Assembly: GCF_030403505.1 (NCBI RefSeq) | Contig: NZ_JAUEMJ010000001.1 | Span: 743,762 to 807,761 of the forward strand | DNA: 64,000 nucleotides | From: Glycomyces tritici | Lineage (GTDB): Bacteria; Actinomycetota; Actinomycetes; Mycobacteriales; Micromonosporaceae | Direction of reading: 5' to 3' | In this document: in pieces, positions 1 to 7,839 of the stretch | How positions within the stretch are numbered: the first letter of the stretch is position 1 | Layout: each line of letters opens with the position of its first letter | The notes under the pieces: model-generated | Told to the model about the DNA's origin: nothing | Database searches by the model: none | Seen by the model: only the letters and a program-made list of their open reading frames with translations | Made by a program: the position numbers and the translations under genes

Positions 1-40
1 AGTTCGGGCAGGCCAGCGCGTCGAGGGCGGGCAGGGTCAC
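1..40 (-). CDS. possible 5' end of a gene running off the left edge
   Basis: On the minus strand a GTG at 40-38 opens a frame reading V-T-L-P-A-L-D-A-L-A-C-P-N to the window edge without a stop. It begins 11 nt after the TetR stop, which would suit a short operon. No convincing Shine-Dalgarno sequence precedes the GTG, and 13 codons are too few to name a product. Treat it as a hint only. Confidence 0.25.
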   Translation of the reverse strand, partial: MTLPALDALACPN

Positions 41-51
41 TGGGCTGTCTG

Positions 52-639
52 TCAAGGTGCCGCTTTCGGATCGAGGAGCCGGACGAAGGCCCTGAATGCA
101 GCGGGCATGTCGAACGACTCGGGCTCGTGGAGCCACTGGAACTGGAGACCGTCCATGATCGCGACGACGAGCGGCGCGGCCTCCTCCGGGGTGAGGCCGG
201 ACGGGAGCCGGTCACCCCATTCCAGGCGGAGCGTGGCGGTCATGGCCTCGCGGACGCGGCGGTAGCGGAGCCGGAAGTACTCGGCGGCGGGGTGGTCGCC
301 GGTGACGGACTCGCCGAGCAGCGCCGAGAAGGTGCGGACGATGGCCTCGCGGTGCGCGTTGGCCTCGACGACGCCCTGGGTGGCGGCGAGGGACATCGGT
401 TCGGCGACGATGTCGCGCCCGCCCGTGTCGGTCTCGGCACGCCACTGGAGGACCCCGATGAGCAGGTCCTCCTTGCTCCGGAAGTAGTGCAGGAGCCCCT
501 GCTGGCTGAGGCCGGCCTTCTCGGCGACGGCAGCGAGGCTGGCGCCCCGGTAGCCGCGCTCGGCGATGACCTCGATCGCGGCCCGCACGATCGCGTCGCG
601 GCGGGCGTGCCCGCGGGCGCTGTGCTGGATGCTCGGCAT
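52..639 (-). CDS. TetR/AcrR family transcriptional regulator
   Basis: This is a predicted DNA-binding repressor of about 195 residues. The N-terminal helix-turn-helix is clear (AAIEVIAERGYRGASLAAVA, then the recognition helix G-L-S-Q-Q-G-L-L-H-Y-F). The rest is an all-helical ligand domain of the BetI/TetR_C type, so the ligand cannot be read from sequence. An in-frame ATG at 678 would add 13 residues. The ATG at 639 was preferred because it gives the usual short lead-in to helix 1, but neither start has a strong ribosome-binding site. The gene is divergent from the GH3 glucosidase, and a TetR-type palindrome lies between them, so it probably controls itself and that enzyme. Confidence 0.85.
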   Translation of the reverse strand: MPSIQHSARGHARRDAIVRAAIEVIAERGYRGASLAAVAEKAGLSQQGLLHYFRSKEDLLIGVLQWRAETDTGGRDIVAEPMSLAATQGVVEANAHREAIVRTFSALLGESVTGDHPAAEYFRLRYRRVREAMTATLRLEWGDRLPSGLTPEEAAPLVVAIMDGLQFQWLHEPESFDMPAAFRAFVRLLDPKAAP

Positions 640-705
640 GGGCGTCTCGAATCTGCGGGGTGTCGTTGGAACGAGCATAGATGGTAACAGTTCGGCGACT
701 AAACC

Positions 706-721
706 TACCGATTGCTCGGTA
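706..721. promoter_or_regulatory. candidate TetR operator between the regulator and GH3 gene
   Basis: A perfect 6-bp inverted repeat, TACCGA and TCGGTA, separated by TTGC, lies in the 146-bp gap between the two divergent genes. Size and shape match operators of TetR-family repressors. Assignment to the adjacent regulator is inferred from position. Confidence 0.5.
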
Positions 722-785
722 CGCGTGCGAGACTCGCAGGTGCCGCCCCGAGGGGATCGACGAGGAACACCGAAAGGAAGGGCGC

Positions 786-3263
786 ATGAGCGACTGGGTC
801 ATCCCGGACGACCGGCCCGAGTATGCCGAGGCCGTCGAAGCGGCCCTCGCGAAGATGGATCTGGAGACGAAGGCCGACCTGGTGGCCGGGCTCGACATGT
901 GGCGCACCATCGCAGTGCCCGAGGCCGGGCTGCGGTCGATGACCGTCTCGGACGGCCCGATCGGCGTGCGCGGCCGCTTCTGGACCGCCGCCGATCCGTC
1001 CCTGGCACTGCCGAGCCCCACCGCGCAGGCCGCCTCCTGGGACCCGGAACTGGTGCGCCGCATCGGAAACCTGCTCGCCGCCGAGTCCCGCCGCAAGGAC
1101 GTGGACGTGCTGCTGGCGCCCACCATCAACCTCCAGCGCTCCCCGCTCGGCGGACGCCACTTCGAGGCGTTCAGCGAGGACCCGTACCTGACCGGGCGCA
1201 TCGCCCAGGCGTACGTGGCCGGCATCCAGGAGTGCGGCGTCGGCACCACCATGAAGCACTACGTGGGCAACGACGCCGAGACCGACCGGTTCACCGCGAA
1301 CAACATCATCGGCGAGCGGGCGTTGCGGGAGCTCTACCTGCGGCCCTTCGAGATGATCACCGCCGCCGTGCGCCCGTGGGGCGTCATGACCGCCTACAAC
1401 GCCGTCAACGGCCACACCATGACCGCGCACAAGGAGCTCATGAGCGTCCTGCGCGAGGAGTTCGGGTTCGACGGGTTCAACGTCTCCGACTGGGGCGCTG
1501 CCCGCCACACCGTCGAGGACATCGAGGCCGGGCTCGATCTCGCCATGCCGGGGCCGTTCACCGTGTACGGCAAGGACCTCGTCGCCGCCGTCCGTGAAGG
1601 GCGCACCAGCGAGGCCTACGTCGACGACGCCGTGCGCCGCATGCTCAAACTCGCCGCGCGCGTCGGCGCCCTCGAAGGCGTCCAGGCCGCAGTGGACGAC
1701 CGCCTTGCGGCCGTCGCCGATCCGGAAGCGCTGCTGCGCGAGATCGCCCGGCGCTCCTTCGTCCTCGCGCAGAACGACGCCCCCGAAGGTGGCGACACGC
1801 CGATCCTGCCGCTCGCCGCCGACTCGCTCGGCGGCCTCGCGCTCATCGGACCCGCCGCGGCCGAGGCCCGCATCCTCGGCGGCGGCTCGGCCACCGTGTT
1901 CCCGAGCAACGTGGTGTCCCCGCTCGACGGCCTCCGCGAAGCCCTCGGCGACCGCGTCCGGTACGCGCAGGGCGTGGACCTCTTCGAGAAGATCCAGGCT
2001 GCCGGCAAGGGCTTCGACCTCGAGGCGCACCCGGTGCGGAAGGACGGCACCGCACTGCCCGCCCTCGCGCTCGCGAACGGGGACGTCAAGTGGATGGGGT
2101 ACCTGGCGGGCGACCTCGCGCAGGACGACTTCTCCCACGCGGTCGTCGAAGGCGTCTTCACCGTCGACACCACCGGCGACCACGTCTTCGGCACCAGGGG
2201 CACCGGCCACCACCGCCTCTCCATCGGCGGCGAAGTGGTCTTCGACGGCGAGCACGTGCCCTCCAGCGACGACCCGTTCGAGGCGTTCTTCGGGCCCGCC
2301 GTCGAACGCGCCACCGTCCACCTGGAGGCCGGGCAGCGCGTCCCGATCCGCCTCGAGCACTCGCCGGTATCCGTCTTCCCGCCCGGCTACCCGCCGTCGG
2401 TCCTGTTCGGGCTCATGCACGCCGGGCCCCGCCCGGACGAGGACCGGCTCATCGCCGAAGCGGTCGAGGCGGCCCGCGCCGCCGACGTGGCGGTAGTCGT
2501 CGTCTCCACGACCGCCCTCACCGAATCCGAGGGCTTCGACCGGCCGAACCTGCGTCTGCCCGGCCGCCAGGACGAGCTCGTCGCGGCCGTCGCCGCGGCG
2601 AACCCGAACACGGTCGTCGTCGTCAACACCGGCGCCCCCGTCGAGATGCCCTGGGCCGACGACGTGGCCGCGATCCTTCTGACCTGGTTCCCCGGGCAGG
2701 AGGGCGGGCACGCCCTCGCCGACGTCCTGCTGGGCGCCGAACCGGGCGGGCGCCTCACCACCACCTGGCCGCGGCGCCTCGATGACGCGCCCGTCGTCCA
2801 GGTCGTGCCCACCGACGGCGAGCTCCACTACGACGAGGGCGTCTTCATCGGCTACCGCGCCTGGGAGCGGCAGGACGGCGCCGAGCCCGCGTTCTGGTTC
2901 GGCCACGGCCTCTCCTACACCGAGTGGACGTACGAGGACCTCCACGTCGACGCCGGCGAGGTGACCGTGCGAGTCCGCAACAGCGGCAGCAAGACCGGCC
3001 GCGAAGTCGTCCAGGTCTACCTCTCCCCCGAGGCCGGCCTTGACATCGCGGACGGCATCGAGGCCCACCGCCTCGCGGGCTTCGCCGCGATCGAAGCGGC
3101 CCCGGGCGAGACCGTCGACGTCGCGATCCCCCTCGAGGAGCGTTCCTTCCAGTACTGGGATGAAGCCGACCACGCCTGGAAGCACGTCCCGGGCGCCTGG
3201 ACGGTCGCCGCGGGCCGCAGCGTCGCCGACCTGCGCCTGCAGGCATCGGTCAAACCGGCATAG
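786..3263 (+). CDS. glycoside hydrolase family 3 beta-glucosidase with PA14 insert
   Basis: This 825-residue retaining glycosidase probably removes terminal beta-glucosyl or related residues from oligosaccharides. The order is a GH3 N-terminal barrel (about 40-290), a GH3 C-terminal domain split by a PA14-like insert (about 435-570), and a fibronectin III-like tail (about 730-800). The nucleophile is Asp235 in GFNVSDWGA. Glu582 in TESEGFDR is the likely acid/base. Size and layout resemble yeast PA14-containing beta-glucosidases. No signal peptide is visible, so it should be cytoplasmic and act on imported sugars. The start at 786 follows GAAAGGAAG; an upstream in-frame start at 681 has no comparable site. 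The divergent TetR gene is the likely regulator. No transporter is adjacent. Confidence 0.93.
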   Translation: MSDWVIPDDRPEYAEAVEAALAKMDLETKADLVAGLDMWRTIAVPEAGLRSMTVSDGPIGVRGRFWTAADPSLALPSPTAQAASWDPELVRRIGNLLAAESRRKDVDVLLAPTINLQRSPLGGRHFEAFSEDPYLTGRIAQAYVAGIQECGVGTTMKHYVGNDAETDRFTANNIIGERALRELYLRPFEMITAAVRPWGVMTAYNAVNGHTMTAHKELMSVLREEFGFDGFNVSDWGAARHTVEDIEAGLDLAMPGPFTVYGKDLVAAVREGRTSEAYVDDAVRRMLKLAARVGALEGVQAAVDDRLAAVADPEALLREIARRSFVLAQNDAPEGGDTPILPLAADSLGGLALIGPAAAEARILGGGSATVFPSNVVSPLDGLREALGDRVRYAQGVDLFEKIQAAGKGFDLEAHPVRKDGTALPALALANGDVKWMGYLAGDLAQDDFSHAVVEGVFTVDTTGDHVFGTRGTGHHRLSIGGEVVFDGEHVPSSDDPFEAFFGPAVERATVHLEAGQRVPIRLEHSPVSVFPPGYPPSVLFGLMHAGPRPDEDRLIAEAVEAARAADVAVVVVSTTALTESEGFDRPNLRLPGRQDELVAAVAAANPNTVVVVNTGAPVEMPWADDVAAILLTWFPGQEGGHALADVLLGAEPGGRLTTTWPRRLDDAPVVQVVPTDGELHYDEGVFIGYRAWERQDGAEPAFWFGHGLSYTEWTYEDLHVDAGEVTVRVRNSGSKTGREVVQVYLSPEAGLDIADGIEAHRLAGFAAIEAAPGETVDVAIPLEERSFQYWDEADHAWKHVPGAWTVAAGRSVADLRLQASVKPA

Positions 3264-3353
3264 CAAAGCGCGGCGGGCGGGGCCGCAGTCCCGCCCCCCG
3301 CGCCCGGCGCCGCCGGGGAGCAGCCCCCGGGCGCGTCCCCGCGCCGGGCCCCA

Positions 3354-3408
3354 CCCCCCCCCCCCGGCGCCCCGGGGGGGGGGGGGGGCCCCCCCCCCCC
3401 CCCCCCCC
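3354..3408. repeat. G/C homopolymer tract (C12 ... G15 C20)
   Basis: Between the GH3 and YtxH-like genes the sequence runs through 12 C (3354-3365), then 15 G (3374-3388), immediately followed by 20 C (3389-3408). The G and C runs could pair as a long hairpin, and the flanks (3264-3353) are also almost pure G+C. It may be a transcription terminator that has expanded, or a sequencing or assembly error at a hard-to-read hairpin. Nothing else is seen in 3264-3428. Confidence 0.8.
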
Positions 3409-3428
3409 GCGCCATGCGCCTCAGGGGA

Positions 3429-3761
3429 TCAGAACCCGGGAGCGTCCCCGCGCAGTGCCCTGTCGCTCCGGGCCGGCGTGGTCACCCCGGCGGAGTCCCA
3501 GGGCTCAGCTTTTGGGGGTTCGTCGGCGCTCGCCGTGAAGTTCTCCACGATGTCGCCGAACTTGGTGCCCTTGATCTTGTCCTGGGCCGCGTCCACGGCC
3601 TTGTTCGCCTGTGTGCGCACCGTCGAGGCGACCTGCTGGACCTTGTCGTTCCCGGTCACGCGCCTGGTGTAGTCGACGATCTGGTCGTAGCGTTCCCGCC
3701 CGGCCTTCGCCCCCAGGATGTAGCCGACCGCGAACCCTGCTACGAGATACAACTTCCGCAT
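3429..3761 (-). CDS. YtxH-like small membrane-associated protein
   Basis: This 110-residue protein begins MRKLYLVAGFAVGYILGAKAGRERY, a single N-terminal hydrophobic segment with a glycine-rich GYxLGAKAGRERY motif. An amphipathic helical, alanine- and lysine-rich region follows, then an acidic tail. That pattern matches small YtxH/general-stress membrane proteins common in actinobacteria. Their biochemical role is not known. The ATG at 3761 is preceded by GAGGCAAAGA. The frame stays open further upstream, but that part overlaps the tRNA and does not look coding. Confidence 0.75.
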   Translation of the reverse strand: MRKLYLVAGFAVGYILGAKAGRERYDQIVDYTRRVTGNDKVQQVASTVRTQANKAVDAAQDKIKGTKFGDIVENFTASADEPPKAEPWDSAGVTTPARSDRALRGDAPGF

Positions 3762-4022
3762 TCTTTGCCTCCTCGGCCGACCCGCAGGCCGATCTGGTTT
3801 CACTGTGCTCAGGAGTTCACTGTGCGTCGCCGCATATAGCGGCCATTCTGCCTCATGTGAGGGTGCCCACGCGGCCCATGACGGAAACGCGCCGAGCGAT
3901 TCAAAACCGCCCTTCCCCGCCCTCGATCGGACCGACACCACACCCACCCCGGTGGCACCCGCCCGCGCCGGTCCTGTACTGTCATATCCGGTTCGCACGG
4001 TGAAAGCCGAACTCGAACCCCT

Positions 4023-4098
4023 TCCCCAATAGCTCAATTGGCAGAGCAGCCGACTGTTAATCGGCAGGTTCTTGGTTCGAGTCCAAGTTGGGGAGCCA
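4023..4098 (+). tRNA. tRNA-Asn (anticodon GTT), CCA encoded
   Basis: The acceptor arm TCCCCAA (4023-4029) pairs with TTGGGGA (4088-4094). The D-loop has AGCTCAATTGGCAGAGCA. The anticodon stem-loop GCCGA-CTGTTAA-TCGGC carries GTT. The T-arm is CTTGG-TTCGAGT-CCAAG. The discriminator base is G4095, followed by an encoded CCA (4096-4098). A strong intrinsic terminator follows directly. The 260 bp upstream (3762-4022) hold no gene and should contain its promoter. Confidence 0.97.
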
Positions 4099-4123
4099 CC
4101 TTGAGACAGTGGGAACGGCCCGG
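4095..4123. repeat. left copy of a 29-bp direct repeat at the tRNA 3' end
   Basis: The 29 bp starting at the tRNA discriminator base and its CCA, and running into the terminator stem, recur exactly at 5755-5783. Allowing one mismatch the match extends to 36 bp (4095-4130 versus 5755-5790). The two copies bracket the AAA ATPase gene, 1,660 bp apart. Confidence 0.9.
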
Positions 4124-4149
4124 ACGGCGCAAGCCGGTCCGGGCTTTTT
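4118..4149 (+). terminator. intrinsic terminator of tRNA-Asn
   Basis: The stem GCCCGGAC/GTCCGGGC continues into GGC-GCAA-GCC with one bulged base and is followed by five T residues. It is typical for a stable-RNA terminator. Confidence 0.85.
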
Positions 4150-4164
4150 CGTTTCTTGCCGAAG

Positions 4165-5610
4165 TCACTCCCATGCAGCCAAGACGTCTTCAGGCCCCCA
4201 CACGATGTCTGCGACCACGCCGTCGGACACACCGGATCGACTGACCACCACCATGCCGCTCTCCTCTTCCGAAGCCCCGGGGACCGCCCCCGCGGACTTC
4301 CTGAGACTGTTCAGATCATCGTGGTCGAAGGGCGTGCCGAGCCATTTGATCGAGCCCGTATAGAAGACCGTCCTCGCCACGGGTCCGCGGTCTGCTCCCA
4401 CGAGGTCCACCTCTGGGTCGAAGCTTCGCGGCCACCAGCCACCGACCTCGACCGCCTCCGGCCAGGGGAATTCATCCGAGGCGGACGCGCGAGCGAGCGC
4501 TTCGCGAACCACCGGCTCGATCGCCCGGCCGCGCCAGCTTTCCCATCGCCGCTTGATCATCCGCAGCGCCTGCTCATGACGATCGCGCTTCACTTCCTCA
4601 TGGGCGCCGGCGAGCATCGCCAGGTACAACCGCAGATACGAATCGGCGACGCGGTACAGCTTGCCGCCATTGCCGGGTCGGGCGGCGAGAGGCTGATCGA
4701 AGGCGATGGCGTACTTGTCGTGGAGCCGGTTGAGGATGGGACCGAGCGAGCCTGACTTGATCGGTTCGTCCGGGCCCCGCCCCGCATGGGCGGCGATATT
4801 GCCGAAGGTCCGCTCACCGCTCCCGATCGCCGAGAACACCCTGCGGGTCTGATCCGGTTGCGGGAACTCCGAGTCCAACATCTGCTCACCGATGGTGAAC
4901 AGGGGACTCGTCGCTCTGCGGCACTGCTCGGCGAAGAAGTCCAGGGCGTTCGATCCGTCGCCCCACGTTCTGCAGAGCGCAGGGAATCCGCCGGTGATCA
5001 GGTAGGCGTCGAGCGCGTCGACGCCGCTCAGGCCAGTGAGCTCCGCAGTGTCCGCGGGGTTCAACGGCTTGACCACCATCGGATCCGCTCGCCCGTAGAA
5101 CGGACGGTCATAGCCGATGAACGCCTCCATCATGTGGATGTCGCTGCCCACCAACAGCAGTAGTACCGGCTTCCTCTTGAGCAGCCGGTCCCATGCCGTC
5201 TGCAGATAGCCTTCAAGGCGCGAATCCTGCTGGAACAACCATGGGATCTCGTCTATGACCACGACCGAAACGCGGTCCTCGGGCAGAGCGAGCGCGAGCA
5301 GTTCGAACGCCTCCAGCCAAGTTCGGGGCGCCGCACCCGGCAGAGCAGCGGCCCCGGGGAGGTCCGAGGTCCGAAGCGCGGCCATGAACAGCTCGAGCGA
5401 TTCGACAGTTCCGACCCCCTTGCTCGCTTGGAAGTACAGCCTCGGCACTGCCGCCTCGACGCAGTACTGCTCGACCAGCCTCGACTTGCCCGCCTGCCGA
5501 CGGCCCCGGATGGCGACGGCGACACCCTGGCCATCACGTTCGACCAGTTCCTGTCGCCACCGCAGATCTGCCATCTCCCGTTTGCGCCCTACGAACGGAG
5601 CCTTGCGCAT
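4165..5610 (-). CDS. AAA-type ATPase with C-terminal DUF234-like domain
   Basis: This 481-residue protein belongs to the 'archaeal ATPase' STAND/AAA-like group. The N-terminus VGRKREMADL is the usual lead-in. Walker A is GRRQAGKS (36-43), Walker B is VVVIDEIPWL (about 113-122), and the conserved GSDIHMMEAF follows. The last ~140 residues have the hydrophobic-to-basic pattern of DUF234, including a nuclease-like 'WPEAVEVGGWWP...EVDLVG' segment. Functions of these proteins are mostly unproven; many sit in mobile or conflict-related loci. The gene stands alone between two copies of a tRNA-terminator repeat and has its own palindromic upstream region. Its base composition looks less extreme than its neighbours', consistent with acquisition. 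The ATG at 5610 follows GGGGGTGGC. Confidence 0.82.
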   Translation of the reverse strand: MRKAPFVGRKREMADLRWRQELVERDGQGVAVAIRGRRQAGKSRLVEQYCVEAAVPRLYFQASKGVGTVESLELFMAALRTSDLPGAAALPGAAPRTWLEAFELLALALPEDRVSVVVIDEIPWLFQQDSRLEGYLQTAWDRLLKRKPVLLLLVGSDIHMMEAFIGYDRPFYGRADPMVVKPLNPADTAELTGLSGVDALDAYLITGGFPALCRTWGDGSNALDFFAEQCRRATSPLFTIGEQMLDSEFPQPDQTRRVFSAIGSGERTFGNIAAHAGRGPDEPIKSGSLGPILNRLHDKYAIAFDQPLAARPGNGGKLYRVADSYLRLYLAMLAGAHEEVKRDRHEQALRMIKRRWESWRGRAIEPVVREALARASASDEFPWPEAVEVGGWWPRSFDPEVDLVGADRGPVARTVFYTGSIKWLGTPFDHDDLNSLRKSAGAVPGASEEESGMVVVSRSGVSDGVVADIVWGPEDVLAAWE

Positions 5611-5630
5611 GCCACCCCCGACCAGGTTCC

Positions 5631-5655
5631 CTAACTTAGATGCCTTCTAAGTTAG
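5631..5655. promoter_or_regulatory. palindrome upstream of the ATPase gene
   Basis: A perfect 10-bp inverted repeat, CTAACTTAGA and TCTAAGTTAG, has a 5-bp spacer (TGCCT) and lies 20 bp upstream of the ATPase start. A further half-like copy, GCTAAGTCAG, follows at 5662-5671. This A/T-rich element stands out from its surroundings and looks like an operator, possibly autoregulatory. Confidence 0.5.
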
Positions 5656-5754
5656 CACGATGCTAAGTCAGCCGGTCAGGGTTGTCAGGGCCGCTAGGCG
5701 GGTTCTCAGGGTTGCTACCTGCGGGGAAAGACACGCATAGACCTTGAGGAGGGC

Positions 5755-5783
5755 GCCACCTTGAGACAGTGGGAACGGCCCGG
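5755..5783. repeat. right copy of the 29-bp direct repeat
   Basis: An exact copy of 4095-4123, including the CCA, but with no tRNA gene in front of it. The preceding 100 bp (5656-5754) show no tRNA cloverleaf. Confidence 0.9.
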
Positions 5784-5808
5784 GCGGCGCATGCCGCCCG
5801 GGCCTTTT
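5777..5808 (+). terminator. intrinsic terminator, second copy
   Basis: A perfect 12-bp stem, GGCCCGGGCGGC and GCCGCCCGGGCC, with loop GCAT, is followed by TTTT. It is the unbulged version of the tRNA terminator. It also sits just beyond the stop of the GH43 gene on the other strand and could stop that transcript. Confidence 0.75.
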
Positions 5809-5824
5809 CATTCAGGGTCGGTGA

Positions 5825-7228
5825 TCAGATCGGATCGACGCCGACGATGGTCGGGACGACGGGGCGGATGGTGCCGTCGGCGTTGAAGTACATGCGGTCG
5901 ATCATGGTCTCGCGATGGGTCCCGTCGCCGTTCGGGATCGCGAACCGGTGGTAGGCGATGTACCACTGGTCGGTGCCGGGGGCTTGCACGACCGAGTGGT
6001 GGCCGGTGCCCTTGATGCCCTGGCTCAGGTCCTTCTGCAGGATCACGCCGGCACGCGCGCTCCACGGCCCGGTCGGCGAGGATCCGGTGGCGTAGGCGAC
6101 CCGGTAGTCCTCCGATCGGGTGTCGTTCTCCGACCACATGAAGTAGTACGTGGCGCCGCGCTTGACGACGAAGCTGCCCTCGTTGTAGTTCGCGGGCTGG
6201 TAGGTGCGCACCTGCGCGGCGTTGAACGAGGTCATGTCGGCGTTCAGCGGCACCTGGTGCGAGGATCCCTGACCCCAGTACAGGTAGGACCTGCCGTCGG
6301 TGTCGGTGAGCACGGCCGGGTCGATCATCTGGCCCCCGTAGGCACCGGCGGGCACGAGGGGCTTCCCGAGGGCGTCCCGGAACGGGCCGGTGGGCGAGTC
6401 GGCGACGGCCACGCCCAGGTGCTTGCGGGTGTCGCCGCTGGCCTTCCCGGCGGAGAAGTAGAAGTAGTACTTGCCGTTCTTCTCCGCGATGCCCGGAGCC
6501 CAGGCCGAGTTGTCGGCCCAGGAGATGTCGGCGGCGACGTCCAGGATCACGCCATGGTCGGTCCAGGTGACGAGGTCCTTGGAGGAGAACGCCCGGAACT
6601 GGGTGCCGGACCAGCCGGCGAACCCGTCAGTGGTCGCGTAGAGGTAGTACGTGTCGCCGAACCGCACGATGTTCGGGTCGGCGAACAGCCCCGGGATCGC
6701 GGGGTTCGACACGGTGTTCAGGCTCCACTGCTGGTTGGCACCGGTGCCGCAGTCGCGCTGCTGGAGCCGCGCCCCGTTCGCGGTCGAGGCGCTCGGCACC
6801 TCCAGGCACTTGCCCGAATGCCGCGCGACGAGTCGCGTGACTCCGGTGCCGGCGTTCTCGATCTTCCACTGCTGGTTCGTGCCGTTGCCGCACGTCCACT
6901 GGATCACCTTGGCGCCGTTGGCGCTCGAGGCGCCGTCGACGTCGAGGCACTTGTCGGAGTGGCGGGCGGCGAGCTGCACGTAGCCGTTGCCGAGGTCGCG
7001 GATGCGCCACAGCTGGTTGAGGCCGGCATTGCAGTCGTACTGCCCGATCTCGGCGCCGTTGGCGGTGGAGCCGGTGATCACGTCGGCGCATTTGCGCGAG
7101 TGCTGCGCGATGAGGTTGACGGAGGCGCCGTCGGTCAGGTGGTGGGCGGCGGCGGCCGGAGCCGCCCCGGCCAGGAGCATGACGGCGGCCGATGCCGCCG
7201 TCAGCGCAACCGTCAGTATGCGTCGCAT
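5825..7228 (-). CDS. secreted GH43-family glycosidase with N-terminal ricin-type lectin domain
   Basis: The 467-residue exported enzyme starts MRRILTVALTAASAAVMLLA with a signal peptide ending near AAPAAAAHH. A ricin-B/CBM13 lectin trefoil follows (about 35-165), marked by three repeats ending NQLWRI, NQQWKI and NQQWSL. A five-bladed GH43 catalytic domain completes it. Blade motifs include FADPNIVRFGDTYYLYATT (catalytic base Asp), WAPGIAEKNGKYYFYFS, IDPAVLTDTDGRSYLYWG and NEGSFVVKRGATYYFMWS (candidate acid Glu). The likely activity is arabinan or xylo-oligosaccharide cleavage; the exact substrate is not determinable. The start at 7228 follows GAGGAGTCC; a start at 7258 would only lengthen the leader. 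Confidence 0.9.
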   Translation of the reverse strand: MRRILTVALTAASAAVMLLAGAAPAAAAHHLTDGASVNLIAQHSRKCADVITGSTANGAEIGQYDCNAGLNQLWRIRDLGNGYVQLAARHSDKCLDVDGASSANGAKVIQWTCGNGTNQQWKIENAGTGVTRLVARHSGKCLEVPSASTANGARLQQRDCGTGANQQWSLNTVSNPAIPGLFADPNIVRFGDTYYLYATTDGFAGWSGTQFRAFSSKDLVTWTDHGVILDVAADISWADNSAWAPGIAEKNGKYYFYFSAGKASGDTRKHLGVAVADSPTGPFRDALGKPLVPAGAYGGQMIDPAVLTDTDGRSYLYWGQGSSHQVPLNADMTSFNAAQVRTYQPANYNEGSFVVKRGATYYFMWSENDTRSEDYRVAYATGSSPTGPWSARAGVILQKDLSQGIKGTGHHSVVQAPGTDQWYIAYHRFAIPNGDGTHRETMIDRMYFNADGTIRPVVPTIVGVDPI

Positions 7229-7283
7229 GATGGACTCCTCGTTGCGGGCCTGCGGCATCCGTCGAAGCCCGGCGCGGGGTTCG

Positions 7284-7313
7284 ATGATATCGATAACACA
7301 TCGATATAGTCAA
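7284..7313 (-). promoter_or_regulatory. promoter of the GH43 gene overlapped by a palindromic operator
   Basis: On the minus strand TTGACT (7313-7308) and TATCAT (7289-7284) form a good -35/-10 pair with an 18-bp spacer. The spacer is almost filled by a perfect inverted repeat, ATATCGAT (7287-7294) and ATCGATAT (7300-7307), split by 5 bp. A bound regulator would cover the whole promoter, so repression relieved by a sugar ligand is likely. The regulator gene is not adjacent. Confidence 0.7.
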
Positions 7314-7353
7314 GCACCTCAATATCTTGGGCCGCTGCTCGCGAACGCCCCCC

Positions 7354-7839
7354 TCAGCTCGGCGCCGCCCGTTGCGCGCCTTCGGGCCAGATGATCCGGG
7401 TCGGGAGGCCGAGGTCGCGGGCGGCGGCGACCGCGTCGGCCGTGCCTCCCGGTTTGGCGGACGGGACGCCGTCCCAGACGGCGAGGAGCAGGTCGATCGA
7501 GGCGAGCATCGCGTCGTTCGCGGCGGCGTAGGCCTGGACCGAGGAGGTCTCGGCGACGTAGGTGACGCTTGCTGCGCGGGCGGCCAGCGCGTCGAGGACG
7601 GGTCGATGGACCGGGCCCGCTTGGGTGTCCTGGTAGTCGCGGGCCGGGAGGATCGCCTCGAGGAGTCCGCCCGCGTCGAGCACGGCTTGCGCGAAGAGCG
7701 CGTCGGCGCCTTCGGCGAGGCACGAGACGCCGGTCAGGTCCACTGGATCGAAGCGTTCGAGTTCGCTGCGGAGTGCGGCCCTGACGAGGTCGGCCGTGGC
7801 GGGCGTGAGGTTCATGTGCCCGGTGACGCCTATGCGCAT
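7354..7839 (-). CDS. SLOG-like nucleotide-ligand-binding protein
   Basis: This 161-residue protein begins MRIGVTGHMNLT and contains GVSCLAEGADALFAQAVLDAGG, ILPARDYQD and LLAVWDGVPSAKPGGTADAVAAAR. These are Rossmann-like features of the SLOG/LOG-DprA-type superfamily, which binds nucleotide-derived ligands. Similar stand-alone proteins are common in actinobacteria but uncharacterised. Its ATG overlaps the NADAR stop by one base (TGATG), so translation is coupled. The DUF6928-like gene upstream is in the same reading frame with no stop between them. Confidence 0.7.
   Translation of the reverse strand: MRIGVTGHMNLTPATADLVRAALRSELERFDPVDLTGVSCLAEGADALFAQAVLDAGGLLEAILPARDYQDTQAGPVHRPVLDALAARAASVTYVAETSSVQAYAAANDAMLASIDLLLAVWDGVPSAKPGGTADAVAAARDLGLPTRIIWPEGAQRAAPS

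Noticed and set aside
212..3266. Several long open frames in and opposite the TetR and GH3 genes
   Set aside because: High-GC codon bias opens long frames on the wrong strand or in wrong phases. Their translations are Arg/Pro/Gly-rich with no family pattern, whereas the annotated genes match known families across their length.
3374..3408. G-quadruplex regulator
   Set aside because: A G15 run could form one, but with the directly adjoining C20 a hairpin or an assembly fault is more likely and no gene is positioned to be regulated.
5656..5760. Second tRNA in front of the right-hand repeat copy
   Set aside because: Only the CCA/terminator portion is duplicated; the sequence before it cannot fold as a cloverleaf and lacks a T-arm TTCGA motif.
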